A stretch of DNA of 64,000 bases from contig NZ_SJZG01000001.1 of NCBI RefSeq assembly GCF_004959775.1, forward strand, positions 496,001 through 560,000. Direction: 5' to 3'. A program made the translations under genes and the position numbers. Shown here piece by piece: positions 25,311 to 32,607 of this stretch (the first letter of the stretch is position 1; every line of letters starts with the position of its first letter). Origin of the DNA: Agromyces sp. H66. Its GTDB lineage: Bacteria > Actinomycetota > Actinomycetes > Actinomycetales > Microbacteriaceae. Below the pieces are notes generated by a model. The model worked only from the letters and a program-made list of their open reading frames with translations, did no database searches and had not been told where the DNA came from.

Positions 25311-25753
25311 GAGGCGATCACGTCGGCGGCGTCGGCGGCGTCGGAGGCGTCGGAGGCGTCGGCGCCGTCGACGTACTCGGCGGCGTCATACGGTCCGTCG
25401 GCGAAGACGATGAGCGTCGAATGGTCGTCGAGGTAGACCTGCTGCGCCCAGACACCCGCTTCCACCAGTACGGCCGGGCACTCCTCGTCGAGCCTGATGG
25501 TGGCGTTCTCGCCGCGATGGCTGACGTGGACGTCGATCGCGCCGCTCGCCCGGAAGAGCACCTGGCGCACACGGCGATGGGCGTGACCGCCTCGCACCAT
25601 GCCCTGCGGGGCGCTCACCACGAAGGTGCGCGCAACGCTGAATCGCGCGTCGTCGAACGTCACGGGCGTGAGCGAACCCCGCTCGTCGCGGAAGCAGTCG
25701 AGTTCGAGGACTCGCACCATTCCGTCGAGGAGCGGGGTCCGTTCGGTCGGCAT
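25307..25753 (-). CDS. WxcM/FdtA-like cupin (sugar 3,4-ketoisomerase family)
   Basis: A 148-residue cupin. FRDERGSLTPV is a typical opening of the FdtA/WxcM group, and the sheet carries GGHAHRR, with the His pair found in dTDP-4-keto-6-deoxyglucose isomerases. FADGPYDAAEYV closes the domain. Relatives isomerise or epimerise keto sugars for surface polysaccharides. The tail is a DAS/DAA repeat encoded by 9-bp tandem units. A -10 box (TACAGT) 7 nt before the ATG suggests a leaderless start of the three-gene glycan operon. Confidence 0.8.
   Translation of the reverse strand: MPTERTPLLDGMVRVLELDCFRDERGSLTPVTFDDARFSVARTFVVSAPQGMVRGGHAHRRVRQVLFRASGAIDVHVSHRGENATIRLDEECPAVLVEAGVWAQQVYLDDHSTLIVFADGPYDAAEYVDGADASDASDAADAADVIAS
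25322..25366. repeat. 9-bp tandem repeat in the end of the WxcM-like gene
   Basis: Five units of GTCGGMGSC in direct succession encode the Asp-Ala-Ser/Ala tail on the minus strand. Copy number may vary by slippage without changing the frame. Confidence 0.75.
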
Positions 25754-25760
25754 GGTCAGC

Positions 25761-25766
25761 ACTGTA
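25761..25766 (-). promoter_or_regulatory. -10 box of the glycan operon (leaderless type)
   Basis: TACAGT on the minus strand ends 7 nt before the ATG at 25753. Confidence 0.45.
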
Positions 25767-25827
25767 GCCTGCCCGCGGTCTCGGGGGCAGCGGTCGGGAG
25801 GCGCGATGCGCGCCTCCCGACGGAGGG

Positions 25828-26994
25828 TCAGAGCTGGTGGCCGAGCTTGTACTCGCCCTGCTTCCACTCCGGCATCGAGGACTCGCCCTCCTCGGGGCGC
25901 GTGTAGGAGAACCCGTCGGCACCGATGGTCACGGCCATCTCGCTGGCGTCGGTGCGGGCGACGACCTCCTTCGGGTTGCCGTCGAGGTCGAGCACGAGCG
26001 AGGCCTCGGTGTACCACGAGGGCACGACCGGGTTGCCCCACCAGTCACGGCGCTGGTTGTCGTGCACGTCCCACGTGACGACGGGGTTGTCGGGGTCGCC
26101 CGTGTAGTAGTCCTGCGTGTAGATCTCGACGCGGTGGCCGTCGGGGTCGCGCAGGTAGAGGTAGAACGCGTTCGAGACGCCGTGGCGCCCGGGACCGCGC
26201 TCGATGCGGTCGCTCTGGCGCAGCGCGCCGAGCTTGTCGCAGATCGCGAGGATGTTGTGCTTCTCGTGCGTCGAGAACGCGACGTGGTGCATGCGGGGGC
26301 CGTCGCCGCCGGTCATGGCCGTGTCGTGCACGGTCGGCTTGCGGCGCATCCACGCGGCGTACACGGTGCCCTCGTCGTCCTGGATGTCCTCGGTGACGCG
26401 GAAGCCGAGGTCCTGCATGAACTTCGTCGCGCGCGGCACGTCGGGGGTGACCTGGTTGAAGTGGTCGAGGCGCACGAGTGCGCCCGGAGTGTAGAGGTCG
26501 TAGCGCCACGCGAGGCGCTCGACGTGCTCGACGTCGTGGAAGAACTCGTAGGGGAAGCCCAGCGGGTCCTCCACGCGCACCGACTCGCCGATGCCCTTGG
26601 TGAAGCCCTCGGCGCGACGCTCGACGCGGCATCCGAGCTCCTCGTAGAAGGCCACGGCCCTGTCGAGGTCCTCCGGCGTGCGCACGCGGTAGGAGAACGC
26701 GGCCACGGCGGCGACCGGCCCCTTGCGCAGCACGAGGTTGTGGTGGATGAACTCCTCGAGCGACCGGAGGTAGACGACGTTCTCGTCCTCCTCGGTCACG
26801 GTGAGGCCGAGCACGTCGACGTAGAACTCGCGCGAGCGAGCCAGGTCGGTGACGACGAGCTCCATGTACGCGCAGCGCAGGATGTCGGGGGCGGGCGCCG
26901 ACGGCGTCGGGATCGGGTTGTCGGTGTGGATCGGAGCCTCCTGCGAAACGTAGAAGCCCGAAGAGGTGAGGGTCTTGTCTTCCTTGGCGGTCAT
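25828..26994 (-). CDS. hpaD: 3,4-dihydroxyphenylacetate (homoprotocatechuate) 2,3-dioxygenase
   Basis: A 388-residue extradiol dioxygenase of the vicinal-oxygen-chelate fold, which opens the ring of homoprotocatechuate next to the hydroxyls. Metal ligands fit His178 (LDHFNQ), a His of MHHVAF (236/237) and Glu290 (VEIYTQDYY). The sequence resembles the Brevibacterium Fe and Arthrobacter Mn enzymes in length and in the long C-terminal extension (WDVHDNQRRDWWG). The metal, Fe or Mn, cannot be told from sequence. It is the last gene of the hpaG-gntR-hpaE-hpaD unit, 55 bp after hpaE. AAGGAC precedes the ATG. Confidence 0.92.
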   Translation of the reverse strand: MTAKEDKTLTSSGFYVSQEAPIHTDNPIPTPSAPAPDILRCAYMELVVTDLARSREFYVDVLGLTVTEEDENVVYLRSLEEFIHHNLVLRKGPVAAVAAFSYRVRTPEDLDRAVAFYEELGCRVERRAEGFTKGIGESVRVEDPLGFPYEFFHDVEHVERLAWRYDLYTPGALVRLDHFNQVTPDVPRATKFMQDLGFRVTEDIQDDEGTVYAAWMRRKPTVHDTAMTGGDGPRMHHVAFSTHEKHNILAICDKLGALRQSDRIERGPGRHGVSNAFYLYLRDPDGHRVEIYTQDYYTGDPDNPVVTWDVHDNQRRDWWGNPVVPSWYTEASLVLDLDGNPKEVVARTDASEMAVTIGADGFSYTRPEEGESSMPEWKQGEYKLGHQL

Positions 26995-27049
26995 GTCAGC
27001 GTCCTTGCCTGGTATCGGTTGTCAGTGAACGGATGTCTCGGGCCGGCGC

Positions 27050-28585
27050 TCAGCGCGGGTCCGGGTCGTCGAGGTCGGTCTCGTCGTGGTGCTCCTGCTT
27101 GCCGAACGTGGGGTTGTGCACGGCACCGAGCGTGATGTGCACCGCCTGCTGGTCGGTGTAGAAGTCGATCGAGCGGTAGCCGCCCTCATGGCCGAGGCCC
27201 GAGGCCTTGACGCCGCCGAACGGCGTGCGGAGGTCGCGGACGTTGTTCGAGTTGAGCCACACCATGCCGGCCTCGACCGCCTGCGAGAAGTTGTGCGCAC
27301 GCTTGAGGTCGTTGGTCCAGATGTAGGCGGCGAGCCCGTACTTCACGCCGTTCGCGAGCTCGAGCGCCTCCTCCTCGGAGTCGAAGGGCGTGATCGCGAC
27401 GACCGGCCCGAAGATCTCCTCCTGGAAGATGCGGGCGTCCTTCGGGACATCCGCGAACACCGTCGGCGCGACGTAGTTGCCCGTCGGGAAGCCCTCGGGC
27501 CGGCCGCCGCCGGCGACGAGTCGGCCCTCGGTCTTGCCGATCTCGACGTAGCTCATGACCTTCTCGTAGTGCTCGGGGTGCACGAGCGCGCCGACCTCGG
27601 TCTTCGGGTCGTGCGGGTCGCCCACGATGACGCGCTTGGCCTGTGCGGCGTACCGCTCGACGAACTCGTCGTAGATGGCACGCTCGACGAGGATGCGGCT
27701 TCCGGCCGTGCAGCGCTCGCCGTTCAGCGAGAACACGCCGAAGATGGTCGCGTCAACGGCCGCGTCGAGGTCGGCGTCGGCGAAGACGACGGCCGGGCTC
27801 TTGCCGCCGAGCTCCATCGAGAGGCCCTTGAGGTAGGGCGCGGCGTTGCCGAAGATGATCTGCCCGGTTCGGCTCTCGCCGGTGAAGGAGATGAGCGGGA
27901 CATCCGGATGCTTCACCAGCGCGTCGCCCGCCTCCTCGCCGAGGCCGTTGACGAGGTTGAAGACGCCCTTCGGGAGGCCCGCCTCCTCGAAGATGCCGGC
28001 CCACAGCGACGCCGACAACGGTGTGAACTCAGCCGGCTTCAGCACGACCGTGTTGCCGGTGGCGAGGGCCGGACCGAGCTTCCACGACTCGAGCATGAAC
28101 GGCGTGTTCCACGGCGTGATCAGGCCGGCGACGCCGATCGGCTTGCGGTTCACGTAGTTGATCTGGCGGCCGGGCACCTTGTACGTGTCGTCGGCCTGCG
28201 CGACGATCAGGTCGGCGAAGAACCGGAAGTTCTCGGCGGCCCGGCGGGCCTGCCCGAGCGCCTGGGTGATCGGCAGGCCCGAGTCGAACGACTCCAGCTC
28301 GGCGAGCTGCGCGTCGCGCGACTCGACGAGGTCGGCGATCCGGTGCAGCACGCGCGAACGCTCGCGCGGCAGCATCCGCGGCCACGGGCCCTCCGTGAAG
28401 GCGCGCTTCGCGGCGGCCACGGCGCGATCGATGTCGGCCTTCTGGCCGGCGGCCGCCTGCACGTACGTCTCGTTCGACACGGGGTCGAGCACGTCGAACG
28501 TCTCGCCGCCGATCGAGTCGACGGACTCGCCGTCGATGTAGTGACGGATGCGGTCGGGGAGCCCCTCGGGGATGTGATGCGTCAT
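27050..28585 (-). CDS. hpaE: 5-carboxymethyl-2-hydroxymuconate semialdehyde dehydrogenase
   Basis: A 511-residue aldehyde dehydrogenase that oxidises the ring-cleavage product of HpaD with NAD. Catalytic residues are Glu258 (MELGGKSP) and Cys292 (GERCTAGS); ITPWNTP contributes to cofactor binding. The substrate call rests on its place between the GntR gene and hpaD and on its resemblance to HpaE proteins. The ATG at 28585 is preceded by GAGGAAG. A His/Asp-rich tail (EHHDETDLDDPDP) is unusual but probably harmless. Confidence 0.92.
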   Translation of the reverse strand: MTHHIPEGLPDRIRHYIDGESVDSIGGETFDVLDPVSNETYVQAAAGQKADIDRAVAAAKRAFTEGPWPRMLPRERSRVLHRIADLVESRDAQLAELESFDSGLPITQALGQARRAAENFRFFADLIVAQADDTYKVPGRQINYVNRKPIGVAGLITPWNTPFMLESWKLGPALATGNTVVLKPAEFTPLSASLWAGIFEEAGLPKGVFNLVNGLGEEAGDALVKHPDVPLISFTGESRTGQIIFGNAAPYLKGLSMELGGKSPAVVFADADLDAAVDATIFGVFSLNGERCTAGSRILVERAIYDEFVERYAAQAKRVIVGDPHDPKTEVGALVHPEHYEKVMSYVEIGKTEGRLVAGGGRPEGFPTGNYVAPTVFADVPKDARIFQEEIFGPVVAITPFDSEEEALELANGVKYGLAAYIWTNDLKRAHNFSQAVEAGMVWLNSNNVRDLRTPFGGVKASGLGHEGGYRSIDFYTDQQAVHITLGAVHNPTFGKQEHHDETDLDDPDPR

Positions 28586-28604
28586 GTCTTCCTCGTTCGA
28601 TGGG

Positions 28605-29315
28605 TCAGTCGGTGGTGGAGGCGAGCGCCGGTTCGGCGGTCGCGGATGCCGCCGGGGAGGGATGCTTGTGCTCGGCGGTGAACGCGAGCACCGCGTCGAG
28701 GGTGGCGGTGCGGTGCGCACGCGCCGCGAGTTCGATCTCGAGCGGCTCGGCGCCCGACTCGATGAGCTCGACGATGTGCTCGTGCTCGGCCACGGACTCG
28801 GCGGCGCGTCCGGGCACGAAGCTGAACGACGTGTCGCGCAGCAGCTTCAGCCGGCTCCAGCCGCGATGCACGAGGTCGAGGATGTGCGGGTTCGGGCACG
28901 CCTCGTAGAGCGCCGCGTGGAACTCGATGTTCAGCGCGGTGAAGCGGTGGGGGTCGAAGTCGTCGAGCAGCCGCCGCATCCGCTCGTTGATGCGTCGGGC
29001 GTCCTGCAGCTGCTCAGCGGTGAGGTACGGCGCCGAGAGCGAGGTGGCCGCACCCTCGACGATCGAGAGCGTCTGCATGGTGTGCAGGTACTCGGTCTCC
29101 TTGATGAGCGCGACCTGGGCGCCCACGTTGCGCTCGAACGTGACGTATCCCTCGGCCTCGAGGCGGCGGATCGCCTCGCGCACGGGAACGACCGAGACGT
29201 CGAGCTCGCGCGCGATCTGGCCGAGCACGAGCCGGTAGCCCGGCACGAACCGGCCGTCGTCGATGCGCTCGCGGAGGTAGTCGTAGGCCTGCTGCGACTT
29301 GCTCGTGGCGGTCAT
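28605..29315 (-). CDS. GntR-family (FCD) regulator of the homoprotocatechuate genes
   Basis: A 236-residue repressor-type protein. The N-terminal winged helix (residues 8-72) has LGQIARELDVSVVPVREAIRRL. The C-terminal FCD domain carries FHAALYEACPN and a later AEHEHI, the His-containing metal/ligand site of this subfamily. It lies inside the operon, overlapping the upstream fusion gene by ATGA, so the pathway genes and their regulator rise together. Likely targets are the two near-identical boxes at 30794 and 32517. Confidence 0.88.
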   Translation of the reverse strand: MTATSKSQQAYDYLRERIDDGRFVPGYRLVLGQIARELDVSVVPVREAIRRLEAEGYVTFERNVGAQVALIKETEYLHTMQTLSIVEGAATSLSAPYLTAEQLQDARRINERMRRLLDDFDPHRFTALNIEFHAALYEACPNPHILDLVHRGWSRLKLLRDTSFSFVPGRAAESVAEHEHIVELIESGAEPLEIELAARAHRTATLDAVLAFTAEHKHPSPAASATAEPALASTTD

Positions 29316-30775
29316 GAGTTCCGCCCCTGCGCCTGCTCGTAGCGGGCCCGCCACTCGGCGTTCATGGGGAACAGCCCGTCGACGGATGCCCCGGACGCGA
29401 CCTGGTCGGCAACCCAGGCGTCCTCCCGCTCCTGCGTCTCCGCCTCGGCGAGCACCTCCTCGACGAGGGCGGGCGGGATCACGATGACGCCGTCGCCGTC
29501 GCCCACGATGACATCACCGGGCTGCACGGCGGCGCCGCCGCACGCGACCGTCACGTCGGTCTCCCACGGAACGTGCCGCCGGCCGAGCACCGAGGGGTGG
29601 GCGCCCTGCGAGAACACGGGGATCTCGAAGCCGCGCACGGCGTCGAAGTCCCGCACGCCGCCGTCGGTCACGATGCCGGCGGCGCCGCGCACCTGGGCGC
29701 GGAGCGCGAGCACGTCGCCCACGGTGCCGGTGCCGCGCTCGCCGCGTGCCTCGACCACGAGCACCTCGCCGGGCAGCACGGTGTCGAACGCCCGCTTCTG
29801 CGCGTTGAACCCGCCGCCGTGGGACGCGAAGAGATCGGGGCGGAAGGGGATGAACCGCAGCGTCTTCGCGCGGCCGACGAGGCGGTCGCCGTCGTGGTTC
29901 GCCGAGACGCCCTCGATGAAGATGTCGTGATAGCCGCGCTTGCGGAGCGCGACCGAGAGCGTCGCGACGCCGACGCCGGCGAGGCGTTCGCGCAGGTCGT
30001 CGGTGAGCTCGAATCCGGGTTCGGCGGCGGGCAGGCCCGCGGCCTCTCGCGAGCCCCACGCCTCCTCGCGCTGCAGGTCGTCGACCGCCGGCTTCGTGCC
30101 GAAGTCGCCGAACGACACGGTGCCCTCGGTGATGGTGGTCACGAGCCGGCCGCTCGACGGCGTGCCCGGGGCATCCGGTGCGTCCACCTCGACCTCGACG
30201 ACGTCGCCGGGCACGACGACCGACGAGCCTGCCGGCGTGCCGGTGAGGATGACGTCGCCGGTCTCGAGGGTCATCAGCTGCGAGAGGTCGGCGATCAACT
30301 GGCCGAACGGGAACAGCAGCGTGTCGCTGGTGTCGTCCTGCACGAGTGCGCCGTTGACCCACGTGCGCACGCGCAGGCCCGCCGGGTCGACGGCTGCTGC
30401 GGGGATCGCGCGCGGTCCGAGGGGCGTGAAGCCGTCGCCGCCCTTCGAGCGCACGTTCGAGCCCTTGTCGGCCGCCCGCAGGTCGTAGAGGCCGAAGTCG
30501 TTGGCGGCGGTGACGGATGCCACGTGCGTCCAGCCGTCGTCGGGGGAGACGCGCCGCGCGGGCTCGCCGATGACGAGCGCGATCTCGCCCTCGAAGGCGA
30601 GCAGTTCGGTGCCGGCGGGGCGCTCGAGGGTGCCGCCGGTGGCGGCGACCGATGACGACGGCTTCAGGAAGTAGCTCGGTGCGGCGGGCGTGCGGCCGCG
30701 TTGCGCCGCGCGCGACCGGTAGTTGAGGTGCACGGCGATGATCTTGCCGGGGGTGGCGATCTCGTCGGTGGTCAT
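29312..30775 (-). CDS. FAH-domain decarboxylase/isomerase fused to an RraA-like domain (HpaG-type)
   Basis: A 487-residue fusion. Residues 1-235 form a fumarylacetoacetate-hydrolase fold with metal ligands Glu62, Glu64 (FEGEIALV) and Asp93 (AANDFGLYD), and TGTPAG near 178. HpaG proteins of this fold decarboxylate and isomerise homoprotocatechuate intermediates. Residues 255-487 form an RraA/HMG-aldolase-like domain with DGGVRD (Arg375-Asp376, metal/phosphate site) and GDGDGVIVIP. RraA-fold enzymes include aldolases and oxaloacetate decarboxylases. The acidic residue usually found three positions after RD appears to be Ala. The ATG at 30775 follows a leader of about 21 nt. The fused domain may replace a missing pathway step. 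Confidence 0.8.
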   Translation of the reverse strand: MTTDEIATPGKIIAVHLNYRSRAAQRGRTPAAPSYFLKPSSSVAATGGTLERPAGTELLAFEGEIALVIGEPARRVSPDDGWTHVASVTAANDFGLYDLRAADKGSNVRSKGGDGFTPLGPRAIPAAAVDPAGLRVRTWVNGALVQDDTSDTLLFPFGQLIADLSQLMTLETGDVILTGTPAGSSVVVPGDVVEVEVDAPDAPGTPSSGRLVTTITEGTVSFGDFGTKPAVDDLQREEAWGSREAAGLPAAEPGFELTDDLRERLAGVGVATLSVALRKRGYHDIFIEGVSANHDGDRLVGRAKTLRFIPFRPDLFASHGGGFNAQKRAFDTVLPGEVLVVEARGERGTGTVGDVLALRAQVRGAAGIVTDGGVRDFDAVRGFEIPVFSQGAHPSVLGRRHVPWETDVTVACGGAAVQPGDVIVGDGDGVIVIPPALVEEVLAEAETQEREDAWVADQVASGASVDGLFPMNAEWRARYEQAQGRNS

Positions 30776-30793
30776 TGACGTCCTCGTCTCGTT

Positions 30794-30815
30794 GTATCCG
30801 AAATCATATACGATC
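30794..30815 (-). promoter_or_regulatory. GntR box A over the hpaG-operon promoter
   Basis: GTATCCGAAATCATATACGATC (22 bp, quoted in part: GTATC..GAAATCATATA) matches box B at 18 of 22 positions. On the minus strand it contains TATGAT (30803-30808), a strong -10 box for the fusion gene, so bound repressor would block the promoter. Confidence 0.6.
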
Positions 30816-30839
30816 CTGCACGGGTGGGGAAGCGCCGGC

Positions 30840-31682
30840 TCAGTAGCTCGCGCGCGGCGCGGTGGCGGGCCCAGCCGCACCGCCGTCCGCACCATCGCCG
30901 CGCCGGGCGATGAAGCGATCGGCGAGCGCCTCGGAGGCCCTGGCCAGCATCGCGACATCCGCTCCGACGAGCACGAAGGCGGTGCCGGCATCGAGGTACC
31001 GGTCGGCGACCGCGGGCGCGAAGGCGTTCACGCCGGCGGGCTTGCCGGCGGCCGCGGCCGCGCGGATGCAGTGCTCGACGGCGGCCACGACGTCGGGATG
31101 CTCCTGTTGGCCGAGGAACCCCATCGAGGCCGCGAGGTCCGACGGGCCGACGAAGATCGCGTCGACGCCGTCGACCGCGAGGATCTCCTCGACGTGCTCG
31201 ACCGCGGCCACGGACTCGATCTGCACCGTGAGCGAGATCGTGCCCGAGGCATCCGCCAGGTAGTCGGGCACCCGGTTCCAGCGCGACGCACGCGCGAGCG
31301 CACTGCCCACGCCGCGCACGCCGGCCGGCGGGTAGCGCACGGCGCGCACCATCTCGGCGGCGTGCTCGGCCGAGTCGACCATGGGCACGAGCAGGTTCTG
31401 CACGCCGAGATCGAGGTACTGCTTGATCGTCACCACGTCGCCGTACGGCGGGCGCACGAGCGGCGTGGCCGGGTAGGCGGCCACCGCCTGGAGCTGGGCG
31501 AGGATCGACTCGAGCGAGTTGGGGGAGTGCTCGCCGTCGATGAGCAGCCAGTCCAGGCCGCTGCCCGCGGTGATCTCGGCGATGAGCGGGCTGCCGGAGC
31601 ACACCCACATGCCGATGAGGGGACGGTCGGATGTCGCGAGCCGCTCGCCGAACGTCGGCGGCAGGGTCAATCGAATCGGCAT
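30840..31682 (-). CDS. hpaI: 4-hydroxy-2-oxoheptane-1,7-dioate aldolase
   Basis: A 280-residue class II aldolase of the HpcH/HpaI family. It cleaves the last C7 intermediate to pyruvate and succinate semialdehyde. Expected active-site residues are His52 (DGEHSPN), Arg77 (RPPYGD), and the metal ligands Glu156 (QIES) and Asp182 (GPSDLAASMG). The ATG overlaps the end of hpaH by 16 bp. The tail after residue 260 is Gly/Ala-rich. It is co-transcribed with hpaH from the promoter at box B. Confidence 0.92.
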   Translation of the reverse strand: MPIRLTLPPTFGERLATSDRPLIGMWVCSGSPLIAEITAGSGLDWLLIDGEHSPNSLESILAQLQAVAAYPATPLVRPPYGDVVTIKQYLDLGVQNLLVPMVDSAEHAAEMVRAVRYPPAGVRGVGSALARASRWNRVPDYLADASGTISLTVQIESVAAVEHVEEILAVDGVDAIFVGPSDLAASMGFLGQQEHPDVVAAVEHCIRAAAAAGKPAGVNAFAPAVADRYLDAGTAFVLVGADVAMLARASEALADRFIARRGDGADGGAAGPATAPRASY

Positions 31683-32452
31683 GTGATCGCCCCCAGCTGT
31701 CCGTAGTCGGCGTGCACCGTGTCGCCCCGCTCGACCCACATGGGCCGCGTGAACGACCCCGCGAGGATGATCTCGCCGGCGCCGAGCGACTGCCCGTGCT
31801 GCGCGAGCTTGTTCGCGAGCCACGCGACGCCCATCGCGGGGTGGCCGAGCACCGCGGCCGCGACGCCGGACTCCTCGATGGTCTGGTTGCGATAGAGGAG
31901 GGCGGAGACCCAGCGGAGGTCGACGGCGTCGACCTTCACGGGATTGCCGCCGACGACCATGGCGCCCATGGCCGCGTTGTCGGAGATGGTGTCGACGATC
32001 GTGCGCCCGGCCATCTCGATGTGCGAGTTCAGGATCTCGAGCGCGGGCACGACGTAGGCGGTGGCGTCGAGCACGTCGAAGATGGTGGTGTCGGGCCCGG
32101 CGAGCGGCTTCGCGAGCACGAACGCGAGCTCGACCTCGATGCGCACGTTCGAGAACCGGTCGAACTCGACGGTGGCGCCCGACTCGATGACCATGTCGTC
32201 GAAGATCACGCCGTAGTCGGGTTCGGTGATGCCCGTGGCGACCTGCATGACCTTCGAGGTGAGGCCGATCTTGCGGCCCACGAGGCGCGCGCCCCGCGCG
32301 GCGCGGCGCTCCGCCCAGAGCTGCTGCACGGCGTAGGCATCCTCGACCGTCATCTCGGGGTGCCGGGCCGTGAGCAGGGGGACGATGGATCGATCCCGAT
32401 CGGCGGCGACGAGTTCGTCGGCGATCGCGGCGATGCGTGCTGGTTCGAGCAA
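31667..32452 (-). CDS. hpaH: 2-oxohept-3-ene-1,7-dioate hydratase
   Basis: A 261-residue hydratase of the FAH superfamily/MhpD group, adding water to the dienoate before the HpaI step. Visible family elements are GRKIGLTS, the metal-binding IEVELAFVL and the late stretch AGSFTRPMWVE. I place the start at TTG 32452, preceded by GGAG at 7-nt spacing. The in-frame ATG at 32530 overlaps the predicted -10 box of this very transcript and would add 26 residues unlike the family. The start remains an inference. Confidence 0.88.
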   Translation of the reverse strand: MLEPARIAAIADELVAADRDRSIVPLLTARHPEMTVEDAYAVQQLWAERRAARGARLVGRKIGLTSKVMQVATGITEPDYGVIFDDMVIESGATVEFDRFSNVRIEVELAFVLAKPLAGPDTTIFDVLDATAYVVPALEILNSHIEMAGRTIVDTISDNAAMGAMVVGGNPVKVDAVDLRWVSALLYRNQTIEESGVAAAVLGHPAMGVAWLANKLAQHGQSLGAGEIILAGSFTRPMWVERGDTVHADYGQLGAITCRFD

Positions 32453-32516
32453 GCGTTGGCTCCACTTCGTTGTCGAGGACTCGCCTCGATCGTATTCGAT
32501 CTGGTCGTCAGATGTG

Positions 32517-32540
32517 GTATCTGAAATCATATATAATGAT
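32517..32540. promoter_or_regulatory. GntR box B and divergent promoters (hpaH / MHS carrier)
   Basis: The 22 bp from 32517 match box A at 18 positions (GTATC-T-GAAATCATATA). The segment 32526-32540 is a palindrome ATCAT-ATATA-ATGAT. It holds TATAAT (32532-32537) as a consensus -10 box for the rightward carrier and TATGAT on the minus strand for hpaH, so one bound repressor could shut both. Confidence 0.62.
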
Positions 32541-32607
32541 GCTCGCGCTCATCCGGACCTGCGATGAGCGGTCCCCGACAGCGACACGACAGAGGAGTCG
32601 ACGCGCC

